DNA of 64,000 nucleotides, from assembly GCF_004766055.1 (NCBI RefSeq), contig NZ_SPQR01000002.1:248001-312000 (forward strand), in the 5' to 3' direction. Under the pieces are notes generated by a model, which saw only the letters and a program-made list of their open reading frames with translations, searched no databases and was not told where the DNA came from. The position numbers were made by a program, and so were the translations under genes. Origin of the DNA: Desulfosporosinus sp. Sb-LF (lineage in GTDB: Bacteria; Bacillota; Desulfitobacteriia; Desulfitobacteriales; Desulfitobacteriaceae). Below are positions 8,466-17,493 of this stretch, piece after piece. Numbering within the stretch: position 1 is the first letter of the stretch; every line of letters starts with the position of its first letter.

Positions 8466-9158
8466 TTACCAATCTGTCATCAAGTCGATGTAGAGTTGTC
8501 CAGAAGAATCCAGTTGGGCTAAGAATACCTCTGAAACCTCACCGACATTATGCGCATGCAACTGTGTCATTAACCAGCTTTTAGTTATCCCTAAATTTTT
8601 TAAACTTTCTTCCTCAAATTTTCCTTCCCGTACCAGGATGGTTGGTAACCCTTTATATTCTGTCGTCAGTTGGAGATCCCCCGTAGTAACTGTTCGATAA
8701 ATGGGTTTGAGTAAGATGCTAAGTTTTCCATCTGGTTCCATGATGGCAAATTCGACTTCTTTCAAATCGAATACTTTTTCCTCTCGAAGCTTAATCAATA
8801 AATTGTCCATTGATAAGCGCAGTGTTTTCAAATTCCCTTCTAAAATCTTGCCATTGGAAACAACTATCGTAGGAATTCCCTCTAAAACCTGACGAACGAG
8901 CTGGGATTTTAATGAAAGATAAGACATGAGATACGTCAAAAGAAAGTACCCTAGAAGAGGGAAAATAAAATCCGTAGGATCGTCATGCAAGTCCGTGGCT
9001 AAACTAGCAGCCATCTCTCCCACGGCTGCAATCGTTGCTACATTATAAATACTCAATTCCCCTACCTGCTTCTTCCCCAACACTCTCAACCCAAGCCAAA
9101 GAATAATAAAGGATAGCAATAGGCGCACAGTACTATTCATGATCACTCTATTTCTCAC
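8466..9158 (-). CDS. DUF421 (YetF-type) membrane protein
   Basis: A 230-residue protein with three N-terminal membrane helices and the family signature LGLRVLGKKQVGELS and YNVATIAAVGEMAA, then two soluble YetF-type repeats (IPTIVVSNGKILEGNL and LPTILVREGKFEEESL). Members occur widely in spore formers; some are spore germination or envelope proteins but no reaction is known. Two starts are possible, GTG as given or an ATG six codons on; neither ribosome site is decisive. It converges on the chemoreceptor with a 14-base gap. Confidence 0.85.
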   Translation of the reverse strand: MRNRVIMNSTVRLLLSFIILWLGLRVLGKKQVGELSIYNVATIAAVGEMAASLATDLHDDPTDFIFPLLGYFLLTYLMSYLSLKSQLVRQVLEGIPTIVVSNGKILEGNLKTLRLSMDNLLIKLREEKVFDLKEVEFAIMEPDGKLSILLKPIYRTVTTGDLQLTTEYKGLPTILVREGKFEEESLKNLGITKSWLMTQLHAHNVGEVSEVFLAQLDSSGQLYIDLMTDW

Positions 9159-9430
9159 CCCACCCTTATCTTCATTATCCCAAGCTTTTTTTGCTTTATG
9201 CTCCTAATTACGGGTCGGGCACTATTGCCCGTTCGTTTCTTATAAAACTTTTAAAAGCCTTTCACATTTCATTTTGAAGTGTGAAAGGCTCTTATAATAG
9301 AACGAATTTACTTCGTCGCCCCTTTGAAATTTCGAGGTCTCTTCAAAAACTATGCAGGTACTTACCCCATTCTTGTAGAAAAGAAACTTTGGAACAGAGA
9401 TAATATAAAAAACTACTAGGAGATGTTAGC
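9159..9430. other. Divergent intergenic region with two hairpins
   Basis: No gene is seen between the two divergent starts. There is a short palindrome CGGGCACTATTGCCCG at 9216-9231 and a larger hairpin at 9256-9290 with stem AGCCTTTCACA-type arms. The latter looks like a terminator but has no gene ending on either side, so it may belong to a small RNA or a lost gene. Confidence 0.5.
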
Positions 9431-10306
9431 ATGTTTTACGAAGGACGAATTTATCGCCCACCTAGCGAGGCAAAAAGCATTATCTTACAAATTACCGTGG
9501 GATGCCAACACAACGCTTGCACCTTCTGCACAATGTATAAGGATAAATCCTTTAGGATTAAATCACACACAGAAATCAACGATATAATTGCCAAGGCTCT
9601 AGTGCACGACTCCGATGCAGAACGAATTTTTCTTGCAGATGGTGACGCTATCGCCGTAGATTCCTTAATGCTGGTTGAGATTCTCGATCAACTTTATGAA
9701 AAATTCCCCCGACTAAAACGAGTGGGCATCTATGGAGGTCCCAAAGACATTCTCGCCAAGAGTCCTCAGGAATTAGCCGATTTAAAAGCACATGGTCTAA
9801 CTATTGTTTATTTGGGAGTCGAAAGTGGCAATGCGGAAATTTTATCATCCGTTTGTAAAGGGGTCACTCCAGAGCAAATGATCGCAGCCGGACAAAAACT
9901 TAAAGCGAGCGGTTTAACACAATCATGTACCGTTATCATAGGTCTTGGAGGAAAAGTCCTTTCGAATGAGCACGCTTGTGATACTGCAAGGGTGATTAGT
10001 GCAATTGACCCAGACTTTTTAGGAGCCTTGACCTTAATGGTGGAGGCAGAAGCCCCTTTAGCTAAAAATATAGAGCGCGGAACCTTTCAACTTCTCTCAC
10101 CACTTGAATCCTTGACTGAGCTTCGGGCCCTTCTCGGCCAACTCAACGTCACTCACTGTGTTTTCCGAAGCAACCACGCCTCCAATTACCTGCCCCTCCG
10201 CGCAACTCTGCCTGATGATCGAAGTAATCTTCTGCAGACTATTGATAAAGTCCTGCAAAATCAGGCACTTGAACAGCTTCGACCCGAATGGTGGCGAGGA
10301 CTTTAG
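9431..10306 (+). CDS. Radical SAM protein of unknown substrate
   Basis: A 291-residue protein with a CX4CX2C cluster motif (GCQHNACTFCTMYK) near residue 25 in place of the usual CX3CX2C. This spacing, followed by MYK and F, marks a recognised subgroup of radical SAM proteins related to the Elp3/MiaB superfamily. A YGGPKDIL and a YLGVESGN segment are further radical SAM landmarks. AGGAG lies upstream of the ATG. Its stop codon overlaps the stop of the convergent glycosyltransferase by four bases. The substrate is unknown and the neighbours give no clear hint. Confidence 0.85.
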   Translation: MFYEGRIYRPPSEAKSIILQITVGCQHNACTFCTMYKDKSFRIKSHTEINDIIAKALVHDSDAERIFLADGDAIAVDSLMLVEILDQLYEKFPRLKRVGIYGGPKDILAKSPQELADLKAHGLTIVYLGVESGNAEILSSVCKGVTPEQMIAAGQKLKASGLTQSCTVIIGLGGKVLSNEHACDTARVISAIDPDFLGALTLMVEAEAPLAKNIERGTFQLLSPLESLTELRALLGQLNVTHCVFRSNHASNYLPLRATLPDDRSNLLQTIDKVLQNQALEQLRPEWWRGL

Positions 10307-11457
10307 CCAATTCTTTGCTTGATTCTCGAATTCGACACTAAACGAAGCATGTCTTCCACAGCCCGTTCTGTGGAAAGTCCCGGTAAGGCGACGGCGGCCT
10401 TCTGCCGCATTTTCTCAATATCCTCTGGATGCCGTAAAAAGTGGTTTAGAATCCGTCCTAATTCGGCTTCAGTATCTGCGACGTATCCTGCACCGATGTT
10501 TTTTACGAAATGTGCATTTTCTTCTTCCTGGCCTGGGATTGGCTTATAGATAACTAGAGGCAAGTGTTTCGTTAACGCCTCGGAAACCGTTAAACCTCCT
10601 GCCTTAGTAATAATCAAATCCGAAACCGTCATTAATTCCTCAACGTTATTCACATAACCCAAGCGCACCATAGGGTTACGAGCTTTCGCAATCATCATTT
10701 CTAATGATTGATATAGTTTATCGTTCTTTCCACAAACAATAATCGTTTGGACCGGGACATAAGAATCTGCGAGTTTCTGGCAGATTCTTGCCGCGCTTTC
10801 CAAAATTCCATACGCTCCTCCCATCAATAAGAAAGTCGGTAGCTCTGGATTAAACCCTAACTTCTTGATAATGAGTTGGCGATCCACATACTCTTCGAAT
10901 CTTGGGCTAACTGGTATCCCCGTCATAAGAATACATTGAGCTTCAATTCCCCAGGACACTAACTTTTCCTTTACTTCGGGACATGCCACAATGTAACGAT
11001 CAACACCTAGATGCACCCAATGACTGTGAACCGTATAATCCGTGATCACAGTGATCACTGGAACATTAAGAATCTGTTCTATCCTAAGTTGAGCTAATAT
11101 AGAAGACACCGTGGGATAAGTACACACGATGAAATCTGGTTCAAATACTTGAATATATTTAAGAAAGTTCCTTCGTCCCAATTGGTTCAGGAGACGTTGC
11201 CCCATCGATTGTGGTTGCACCTTAGCCGTTTTATAATATAACCGTCCCCATAACTTTGGGATGTGTTTAATCATTTCACTATAGATATTCTTAATTATGG
11301 TATTAGACCGTCTACCTAAAAAATCACCAAAGTCCAGGTGAATAATTTTTGCAGAAGGTTCCTTGATACGTATTCCCTCAATAACTGCTTCAGCTGCTCT
11401 CTTATGACCGTTGCCAAACGATGCGGAGAATACGAGAACCTTTAACTGTTTCAACAC
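10303..11457 (-). CDS. Second GT28-type diacylglycerol glycosyltransferase
   Basis: A 384-residue paralogue of the protein at 2362-3510. The two share long near-identical stretches, for example the GNGHKRAAEAV head, KAGGLTVSEAL and PIPGQEEENAHFV. The start may be the GTG given or the TTG next to it, which matches the paralogue's start; GGGAGGG precedes both. No 11-bp TTTACA repeats occur upstream, unlike the first copy. The likely picture is one constitutive and one phosphate-controlled glycolipid synthase. It may glycosylate diacylglycerol for membrane lipid or teichoic-acid anchors; the sugar is not known. Confidence 0.85.
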   Translation of the reverse strand: MLKQLKVLVFSASFGNGHKRAAEAVIEGIRIKEPSAKIIHLDFGDFLGRRSNTIIKNIYSEMIKHIPKLWGRLYYKTAKVQPQSMGQRLLNQLGRRNFLKYIQVFEPDFIVCTYPTVSSILAQLRIEQILNVPVITVITDYTVHSHWVHLGVDRYIVACPEVKEKLVSWGIEAQCILMTGIPVSPRFEEYVDRQLIIKKLGFNPELPTFLLMGGAYGILESAARICQKLADSYVPVQTIIVCGKNDKLYQSLEMMIAKARNPMVRLGYVNNVEELMTVSDLIITKAGGLTVSEALTKHLPLVIYKPIPGQEEENAHFVKNIGAGYVADTEAELGRILNHFLRHPEDIEKMRQKAAVALPGLSTERAVEDMLRLVSNSRIKQRIG

Positions 11458-11635
11458 TGGCCCTCCCTCTCATCAACAAGAAAGTTATTCTGACGATCCT
11501 CCGCCAGACGGACTTTTCCCAAGGTCCCACAGACTACTACTTCTATTATAGGGACATCCTTCACAAAAGGAAAGAAGATAATCAACCCCAAAATATAGGC
11601 ATCAGCACTAATAAATTCAGAAGGAGTAAGAGATC

Positions 11636-12121
11636 ATGGCACACAAAACGAACGCTGCTCGTATTCTTGACCAGAATAAAGTACCCTATGAATTAAAGGA
11701 ATACACTGTCGATGAATCCGATTTATCGGCGGTCAACGTCGCTCAGAAGGTTGGTTTACCTATTGAACAAGTTTATAAAACCATAGTTGCACGCGGAGAC
11801 AAAACAGGAGTAATCGTCGCCTGCATTCAGGGAGACCATGAACTACATCTCAAAGGTATAGCAACATTAAGCGGAAATAAGAAAGTCGAGGTTGTGTCTC
11901 TTAAGGAAGTTCAACCTTTGACTGGTTATATACGGGGTGGTGTTTCCCCCATTGGTATGAAGAAGAATTATTCCGTCTTTATGGACACTTCCATTAATAA
12001 CCATGCAAAAATTGCTGTAAGCGCCGGATTACGTGGGCTTCAGCTCTTCCTTCGACCGGTTGATTTGATTTCCGTGACCAAAGCACAGTTAGGGGTAATT
12101 TCTATAGAAATTACCCCTTAA
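11636..12121 (+). CDS. ybaK: YbaK/EbsC-family Cys-tRNA(Pro) deacylase
   Basis: A 161-residue protein of the YbaK/ProX editing family, which removes cysteine from mischarged tRNA-Pro. The family landmarks are AARILDQNKVPYELKEY near the N-terminus, the conserved Lys in VYKTIVARGDK and the GYIRGGVSPIGMKK loop. Length is normal for the free-standing enzyme. AGAAGGAG lies before the ATG. It is divergent from the glycosyltransferase and stands alone. Confidence 0.92.
   Translation: MAHKTNAARILDQNKVPYELKEYTVDESDLSAVNVAQKVGLPIEQVYKTIVARGDKTGVIVACIQGDHELHLKGIATLSGNKKVEVVSLKEVQPLTGYIRGGVSPIGMKKNYSVFMDTSINNHAKIAVSAGLRGLQLFLRPVDLISVTKAQLGVISIEITP
12091..12118. terminator. 28-bp perfect palindrome inside the 3' end of ybaK
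   Basis: AGGGGTAATTTCTA is followed directly by its reverse complement. It encodes the last residues of YbaK and reads the same from both sides. A T-run is lacking, so termination would be weak; it may act as an RNA 3'-end stabiliser or a bidirectional stop before the convergent NlpC gene. Confidence 0.5.
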
Positions 12122-12239
12122 GCTGTTGAGCTAAACCATATTCATTTAAAATGTCCATCAATAATGATTTCTTTATTATCCGACCCTCTCTGCCGCTTTG
12201 GAGGCAGCACCGATGCAGCGGAATACTTCCTATAAATCA

Positions 12240-12914
12240 TTAAAGGACCCTTCGAGCGCCTACATAATAGGATTTCCAGTACGGTCCAATAGTGTAGACA
12301 GTAACTCCTTTAGAGGATGAAGCATTAATGAATTGTCCGTTGCCGAGATAAATTCCAACATGGTCCACGATATTGTCACCATCTAATGAAAAAAAGACCA
12401 AATCTCCAGGCTGAAGATCTTCATAATTAACCCCGGTACCTACAGTAAATTGATCTCGTGAAATCCGAGGCAATGAGATCCCGTTTTGTCCGAATACGTA
12501 CGAGACAAACCCCGAACAATCGAAGCCCGTCTCGGGTTTAGCCCCGCCCCATTGATACCTGACGCCGAGATTTTGTTTTGCAGTGCTAATAATATCTACT
12601 ATTTTATTCTGACGCTGTTTTTCTACGTAAACGGTATTAATTGACTGCGCCGTCAAGGGACCAACGATTCCGTCGCTTGCTAAACTATGTGCCTGTTGAT
12701 ACGAAATCACACACTGTTTGGTCATGCTACCAAAAATACCATCCACTTTTTCAACATTAAATCCCAGGTCGTTGAGTTCTTTCTGTAGCTCCACGACATC
12801 CCCTCCTGTGGAGCCTAACTTGAGTAAACTGTCTCCGAGAGATGCCTGAGCAGGATTAGGTGCAGAAAATAGTAAGATTGTTAAAATAATTGCGAGCATG
12901 AATCCCTTTTTCAT
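12240..12914 (-). CDS. Secreted NlpC/P60 peptidoglycan hydrolase with PG-binding domain
   Basis: The 224-residue protein starts at an ATG 8-10 bases after AAAGGATGG; an upstream in-frame ATG lacks a site. A signal peptide covers about 1-24. A peptidoglycan-binding repeat (about 30-92) contains LGSTGGDVVELQKEL. The NlpC/P60 domain (about 105-224) has catalytic C133 in FDCSGFVSYV and H185 in VDHVGIYLG. It should cut peptide stems of peptidoglycan outside the cell. It is monocistronic, with a strong terminator upstream isolating it. Confidence 0.92.
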   Translation of the reverse strand: MKKGFMLAIILTILLFSAPNPAQASLGDSLLKLGSTGGDVVELQKELNDLGFNVEKVDGIFGSMTKQCVISYQQAHSLASDGIVGPLTAQSINTVYVEKQRQNKIVDIISTAKQNLGVRYQWGGAKPETGFDCSGFVSYVFGQNGISLPRISRDQFTVGTGVNYEDLQPGDLVFFSLDGDNIVDHVGIYLGNGQFINASSSKGVTVYTIGPYWKSYYVGARRVL

Positions 12915-13095
12915 TTTTCCATCCATCCTTTTAATGATACTTTTACAGAAACTGGGATCTTTATAAGTCAAAACTATGTTCTAATATTGATTATCGTCGA
13001 ACTTGACCATATAATCCATGTGTAAAATGTTACATTTATTCAATGAACTTACATCTCCGCTTCTACAAACACGGGTGTTGTTTTTATTTGAAAAC

Positions 13096-13139
13096 AAAGC
13101 GTAGGGGCTAGGAAAAATTAATCCCAGCCCCTACGCTTT
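13096..13139 (-). terminator. Terminator upstream of the NlpC/P60 gene
   Basis: Long stem AAAGCGTAGGGGCT paired with AGCCCCTACGCTTT around a short loop. On the minus strand it is followed by TTTGTTTTC. It ends transcription of the small gene to its right. Confidence 0.85.
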
Positions 13140-13200
13140 TAGAAATTTTCTATTGTGCAAGTATCGGAACGTTCTAGACAGTATATATGGTGTCTGCCAA

Positions 13201-13392
13201 TTACGAAGGGGTTAACTCTTCCTCTTCTGAATCCCGAAGCTTATGCTGGGAAAGTCCTATAGAATCATCTATTTGACTAACTACTTGTGCGGATTGGCTT
13301 GGTTTATTCTCTAATTGCCCTGTTTCATTGGTGACCTCCATATCACCAGCTTTATAGACTTTGAATCTTTCAGTCACCTCTTTGTTTTCCAC
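13201..13392 (-). CDS. Small hypothetical protein
   Basis: A 63-codon frame beginning at GTG with GGAGGTG upstream. The product is acidic at its C-terminus (DSEEEELTPS) and has no membrane segment or known motif. It sits between two terminators, so it is its own transcription unit if real. An alternative TTG start six codons upstream overlaps the ribosome site and is less likely. I do not recognise the family. Confidence 0.5.
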   Translation of the reverse strand: MENKEVTERFKVYKAGDMEVTNETGQLENKPSQSAQVVSQIDDSIGLSQHKLRDSEEEELTPS

Positions 13393-13458
13393 GCTAACAT
13401 ACACCTCCAATATAGTTACTTAATGTAGTATTTCCCCAAATACAAAAAGAATGATTAT

Positions 13459-13510
13459 AAAAAGTTTAAAGATCCACCGTTCTTTGACGATAGATCTTTA
13501 AACTTTTTTT
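13459..13510 (-). terminator. Terminator after glnS
   Basis: Stem AAGTTTAAAGATC paired with GATCTTTAAACTT, with T-runs on both sides, directly behind the glnS stop codon. Confidence 0.88.
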
Positions 13511-13517
13511 CAATTTT

Positions 13518-15176
13518 TTATTGCTTCGGTAATTCAAAGGAACTCTTCAAAGATACGATCCTGTTAAAGACAAGATGATCCTGAGTTGTATTCAACGGAT
13601 CAACGTTAAAGTAACCATGTCTAAAGAATTGGAATTTATCCTGAGGCTTTGAGTCTTTGATGTTTGGTTCAACGAATCCGTGTACAATCTCCAAGGACTT
13701 AGGATTAATGTGATCCATAAACGAGGTCCCGTCCTCCTCGTCGTCATCCAAAATCAAGGGTTCATATAACCTGAACTCCGCAGGAATAGCCTGCCCGGCA
13801 TCAACCCAGTGAATCGTCCCTTTGACTTTTCTCCCTGTGAAGCCTGATCCACTCTTGGTCTCGGGATCATACGTACATTGCAGTTCAACGACCTTTCCAG
13901 ATTCATCTTTAACTATATCATTACATTTAATGAAATAGGCATTTTTCAAGCGTACTTCATTTCCCGGAAACAACCTATGATACTTCGGCGGCGGATTCTC
14001 CGTGAAGTCCTCTTGCTCAATATAAATTTCGCGAGAAAAGGGGATTTGTCGAGTACCCATTTCGGGATTTTCTGGGTTGATTTCAGCCTCCAGCATCTCC
14101 TCCTGACCTACCGGATAATTCGTGATAACCACCTTAAGAGGCTCGAGTACGGCCATTGTTCTTGGTGCTTTAAGTTTCAAGTCTTCTCGGATAAAATGTT
14201 CGAGCATTTTGCTGTCAACAACACTATCCGCTTTGGCCACCCCAATTTCTCGGGCGAACGTACGAATTGCCTCCGCAGTATATCCTTTGCGCCGAAGTCC
14301 CGAGATTGTTGGCATTCGGGGATCATCCCAGCCGTCCACAACTCTGTCATCGACAAGTTGCTTGAGCTTTCGCTTACTCATGACTGTATTTGTGATATTT
14401 AAGCGTGCAAATTCATATTGATGAGGTACATTTACCATTTCACATTCTCGAATAACCCAATCATACAAAGGACGATGATCCTCAAATTCCAACGTACAGA
14501 TCGAGTGAGTGATCCCCTCGATTGCATCTTCCAACGGATGCGCGAAATCATACATTGGATAAATACACCACTTGTCCCCCGTATTATGATGAGACGCATG
14601 AGCAATCCGGTAAAGAACCGGATCACGCATATTGATGTTCGGAGAAGCCATGTCAATTTTAGCGCGTAGTACTTTTTCTCCGTCCTTGAATTCCCCTTTA
14701 CGCATGCGCTCAAATAACTCCAGATTTTCTTCGACCGACCGCTCACGAGAGGGGCTCCCTTTTCCCGCTTCTGTTAAAGTTCCACGCATTTGCCGTATTT
14801 CTTCTGCAGTAGAATCACAAGCATAAGCTTTGCCTTTTTTAATGAGCAAAACCGCGCGATTGTACATCTCCTCAAAGTAATCCGAGGCAAAGAACAATGC
14901 GTCCCATTCATACCCTAACCACGACACATCTTCTTTGATAGACTCTACATATTCCGTGTCTTCTTTGGTCGGATTCGTGTCATCAAAGCGCAGATGAGTC
15001 TTCCCCTTAAATTCATCCGCCAATTCAAAGTTTAGGATGATAGATTTTGCATGTCCAATATGTAAATAGCCATTAGGCTCCGGTGGAAACCGTGTAATAA
15101 TATGGTCGACCTTTCCCGCTTTTAAATCCTCCGTAACAATGTTCTTTAGAAAATTTGAGGTGGATTTACTTTCCAT
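13518..15176 (-). CDS. glnS: Glutaminyl-tRNA synthetase
   Basis: The 552-residue class I synthetase charges tRNA-Gln directly. The HIGH motif is at 39-42 within [17 protein letters not shown] and the KMSKS equivalent is VMSKRKL at about 265-271. The C-terminal beta-barrel anticodon-binding domains follow ([14 protein letters not shown], ends SFELPKQ). Most Gram-positives use GltX plus GatCAB; a direct GlnRS in a Firmicute is typical only of some clostridial lineages and is thought to have come by transfer. AAAGG precedes the ATG. It is monocistronic between terminators. Confidence 0.97.
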   Translation of the reverse strand: MESKSTSNFLKNIVTEDLKAGKVDHIITRFPPEPNGYLHIGHAKSIILNFELADEFKGKTHLRFDDTNPTKEDTEYVESIKEDVSWLGYEWDALFFASDYFEEMYNRAVLLIKKGKAYACDSTAEEIRQMRGTLTEAGKGSPSRERSVEENLELFERMRKGEFKDGEKVLRAKIDMASPNINMRDPVLYRIAHASHHNTGDKWCIYPMYDFAHPLEDAIEGITHSICTLEFEDHRPLYDWVIRECEMVNVPHQYEFARLNITNTVMSKRKLKQLVDDRVVDGWDDPRMPTISGLRRKGYTAEAIRTFAREIGVAKADSVVDSKMLEHFIREDLKLKAPRTMAVLEPLKVVITNYPVGQEEMLEAEINPENPEMGTRQIPFSREIYIEQEDFTENPPPKYHRLFPGNEVRLKNAYFIKCNDIVKDESGKVVELQCTYDPETKSGSGFTGRKVKGTIHWVDAGQAIPAEFRLYEPLILDDDEEDGTSFMDHINPKSLEIVHGFVEPNIKDSKPQDKFQFFRHGYFNVDPLNTTQDHLVFNRIVSLKSSFELPKQ

Positions 15177-15291
15177 CCATTATCAACCTTTCTCACTTAA
15201 ATGATCCTTCATCTGCCAATTTTACCCTTACCCTAAATAATACTGCATACAAGGAAAGAGTTCAACTTTAGGTATTATATTTGTCTACCAG

Positions 15292-15342
15292 GCCTCAAAA
15301 AACCTGTATCTTAGGATTACTTAGTAATCTAAGATACAGGTT
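15292..15342 (-). terminator. Terminator after htrA
   Basis: An 18-bp stem with CCTGTATCTTAG-type arms and a short loop is followed on the minus strand by six T. It ends the walJ-htrA transcript. Confidence 0.9.
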
Positions 15343-15386
15343 ACATCCTATAAAATATTGAGTCTTCTCCACGTTATACCATTCTC

Positions 15387-16538
15387 TTATTGAGGCTTAA
15401 TTTCTGTCAGTGTAACGGAAACGTCCTGTGTTTTGTTATTGCGGAAAATTGTTATAGTGACCTTTTCGCCCGGATTATACCTGAACAGTTCATGGGTTAA
15501 CTCCAGCGAACTCTTGATTTCCTTACCATTAATCTTCGTTATGACATCACCAGCAACAATCCCTGCGCTATCCGCAGGACCACCCTGCGTAATTTTGGAT
15601 ATATAAGCCCCAGCTGGCCATCCACGTTGACTCGCATATTCTGCCGTATACCGAGGATCTATTTGAACATTTAGGCCGGGATGACTTGCATACCCTTTCT
15701 CGATCAGTTGTTTAATCGTCGGTAACGCATCTGAAATTGGGATGGCAAAGCCCATTCCCTCAAATCCTGCTTCCTGATTTTTAGCGGAATTGATCCCGAT
15801 AACTTGACCCTGATAATTGACAAGTGGCCCACCACTGTTTCCAGGGTTAATGGCCGCATCCGTTTGGATGAGGTTGAAACTCGCCTCCCCAGGGATGTTT
15901 AAAATCCGATTCGTTGCGGAAACAACACCAGTGGTCACAGAGCGTGCAAATTCTTGACCTCCTGGATTTCCGATCGCAACGACTGGTTCACCAACTTGGA
16001 GTTTTGTAGAATCTCCCTGTTGAGTAGCCGTCAAATCTTTAGTGTCTGCAATTTGAACCACAGCTAAGTCCGTACGATCATCAGCACCGACCAATTTTGC
16101 ATTAATATTGCGGCCATCTGCTAGACTCACCACGATCTTCTCGGCTCCAGTAACCACATGGTTATTCGTGACAATGTAGCCATGTTGCGCATCAATGATG
16201 AAGCCTGAGCCACTTCCTACTTCGGACGAACCCCCCCCGCCGAATAATGCTCCGCGTGATTGGAAGTTGGCAATCCCGACAACCGCAGGGCCTACGGCCT
16301 TAGCAATCTGGGCGACAGGAAAATTAGTCGCTGCGGCTGTATTGACGGTAGGGGTTGTGGCCCCACTATTAAGAACCACTTGATTTGTCGAGGCGAGCTG
16401 CTTATTGCCATAGATCGACGGAATTAACGCCACTGCCATGACTCCACCCAGCAGGGCACTAATTAAAGCAACCGCAACCGTTGAAAAGAAGCGGGGTCCT
16501 TTCCTTGAATAATTACTTTTATCATTATAATAGCTCAT
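15387..16538 (-). CDS. htrA: HtrA-type membrane-anchored serine protease
   Basis: A 383-residue protease of the HtrA/DegP family. A TM anchor lies at about 20-40, a trypsin-like domain at about 75-255 with triad H127 (TNNHVV), D157 (DDRTDLAV) and S235 (NPGNSGGPL), and one PDZ domain at about 285-380. It degrades misfolded proteins outside the membrane. AAGGAGG lies ahead of the ATG, 22 bases after walJ, so the pair is an operon as in other Firmicutes (yycJ-yycK). The WalRK regulators that usually precede it are not in the window. Confidence 0.95.
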   Translation of the reverse strand: MSYYNDKSNYSRKGPRFFSTVAVALISALLGGVMAVALIPSIYGNKQLASTNQVVLNSGATTPTVNTAAATNFPVAQIAKAVGPAVVGIANFQSRGALFGGGGSSEVGSGSGFIIDAQHGYIVTNNHVVTGAEKIVVSLADGRNINAKLVGADDRTDLAVVQIADTKDLTATQQGDSTKLQVGEPVVAIGNPGGQEFARSVTTGVVSATNRILNIPGEASFNLIQTDAAINPGNSGGPLVNYQGQVIGINSAKNQEAGFEGMGFAIPISDALPTIKQLIEKGYASHPGLNVQIDPRYTAEYASQRGWPAGAYISKITQGGPADSAGIVAGDVITKINGKEIKSSLELTHELFRYNPGEKVTITIFRNNKTQDVSVTLTEIKPQ

Positions 16539-16560
16539 ATTAAGACTACCTCCTTTATCA

Positions 16561-17370
16561 TCATTCCCTTAATTGGATCAATTCATGCGGCGTATACCGA
16601 GGAGCAACTTGAACTAGCACATCTGGGCACTTTTTAGAACTATTTAGTTCTTGCAGAATACGCATAACTGTAGACAATGCGATCTCTGGAGTATTATTTT
16701 CTTCACTCAAATGGGCTAATATGACCCGTTGAGTATTTTCCGTTATCCATTCTGAAAGCCCTTCTGCCAACTGCTTGTTTTCAAGATGCCCGTAACGTCC
16801 ACTGATCCTCTTTTTAAGATACGCAGGATAAGGACCCCATTTTAGCCGTTCCTCATCATAGTTTGCTTCCACAACAAGGGCATCACACCCTTTTAAATGC
16901 CGGTGCATTTCTTGGGTGATCACTCCACTGTCAGTGGCAATCCCGACTGCTAGGTCCCCCTTATTTTTAAGCCTCGGTCTCGAGACCTTCAAGCCATAAC
17001 TTTCACGACTATCGTGAGAGGTTGGGTAGAGCACGACATTAAGCCCTGCACACGAAAATGAACTTTGAACTTCGATACGTTGGTTTTCCGCAAGCTTTCC
17101 CAAAGAAGAACCCATGGCCTCCCACAATCCTGTAGTGGCGTAGATCGGTATCTTTAATTTACGCGCCAAGATACCTACTCCGCGAATATGATCTACATGC
17201 TCGTGCGTAACTACGATCCCCTCAATTTCTGAGTCTGGAATGTTTACCTGGGAAAGGTTATGTAAAAGGCTCTTGCCACTTATTCCGCAATCCACTAATA
17301 AATGTCGATTGTTCTCCCCGACTAGAATTGCGTTTCCGGAACTCCCACTCGCTAATGTCGTAAGATGCAA
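16561..17370 (-). CDS. walJ: WalJ (YycJ), metallo-beta-lactamase-fold nuclease
   Basis: A 269-residue metallo-beta-lactamase-fold protein. Metal ligands are visible in HEHVDH at 56-61, with further His/Asp downstream (TSHDSRESYG, ATDSG, LAHLSEENN). YycJ homologues have 5'-3' exonuclease activity and take part in DNA repair and in coordinating division with replication. The TTG start follows GGAGGGAA. It is first in the operon with htrA, behind a promoter with four 11-bp spaced repeats. walR, walK, walH and walI are absent here, so the operon has been split from the two-component genes. Confidence 0.9.
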   Translation of the reverse strand: MHLTTLASGSSGNAILVGENNRHLLVDCGISGKSLLHNLSQVNIPDSEIEGIVVTHEHVDHIRGVGILARKLKIPIYATTGLWEAMGSSLGKLAENQRIEVQSSFSCAGLNVVLYPTSHDSRESYGLKVSRPRLKNKGDLAVGIATDSGVITQEMHRHLKGCDALVVEANYDEERLKWGPYPAYLKKRISGRYGHLENKQLAEGLSEWITENTQRVILAHLSEENNTPEIALSTVMRILQELNSSKKCPDVLVQVAPRYTPHELIQLRE

Positions 17371-17398
17371 TTAAAATTCCCTCCGTTCCGGTAAATAA

Positions 17399-17452
17399 AG
17401 TATAGCAAAAGAAATTAAAAAGGGAGTGAAGCTTTTGTGAACATATTGTTAA
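17399..17452 (-). promoter_or_regulatory. Pho/WalR-type box and promoter of walJ-htrA
   Basis: Minus strand: TTAACA, TTCACA, TTCACT, TTTAAT begin every 11 bp, then nine bases and TATACT. This is the same geometry as the five promoters at 269-4516, though the last two hexamers are weaker. The reverse complement resembles the WalR half-site TGTWAH, also 11-bp spaced, so either PhoP or a WalR-like regulator could bind. Confidence 0.6.
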
Positions 17453-17493
17453 CAAATTTCAATCCCTCCTGTGAACTGACCTTTAATTCAAGA

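Noticed and set aside
13011-13040. TTTTACA near the NlpC gene as a Pho box
   Set aside because: The hexamers 11 and 22 bp upstream do not match, so the repeat pattern is absent.
14122-14746. Several 80-170-codon frames antisense to or shifted within glnS
   Set aside because: glnS is unambiguous over this stretch; the others are shadow frames without ribosome sites.
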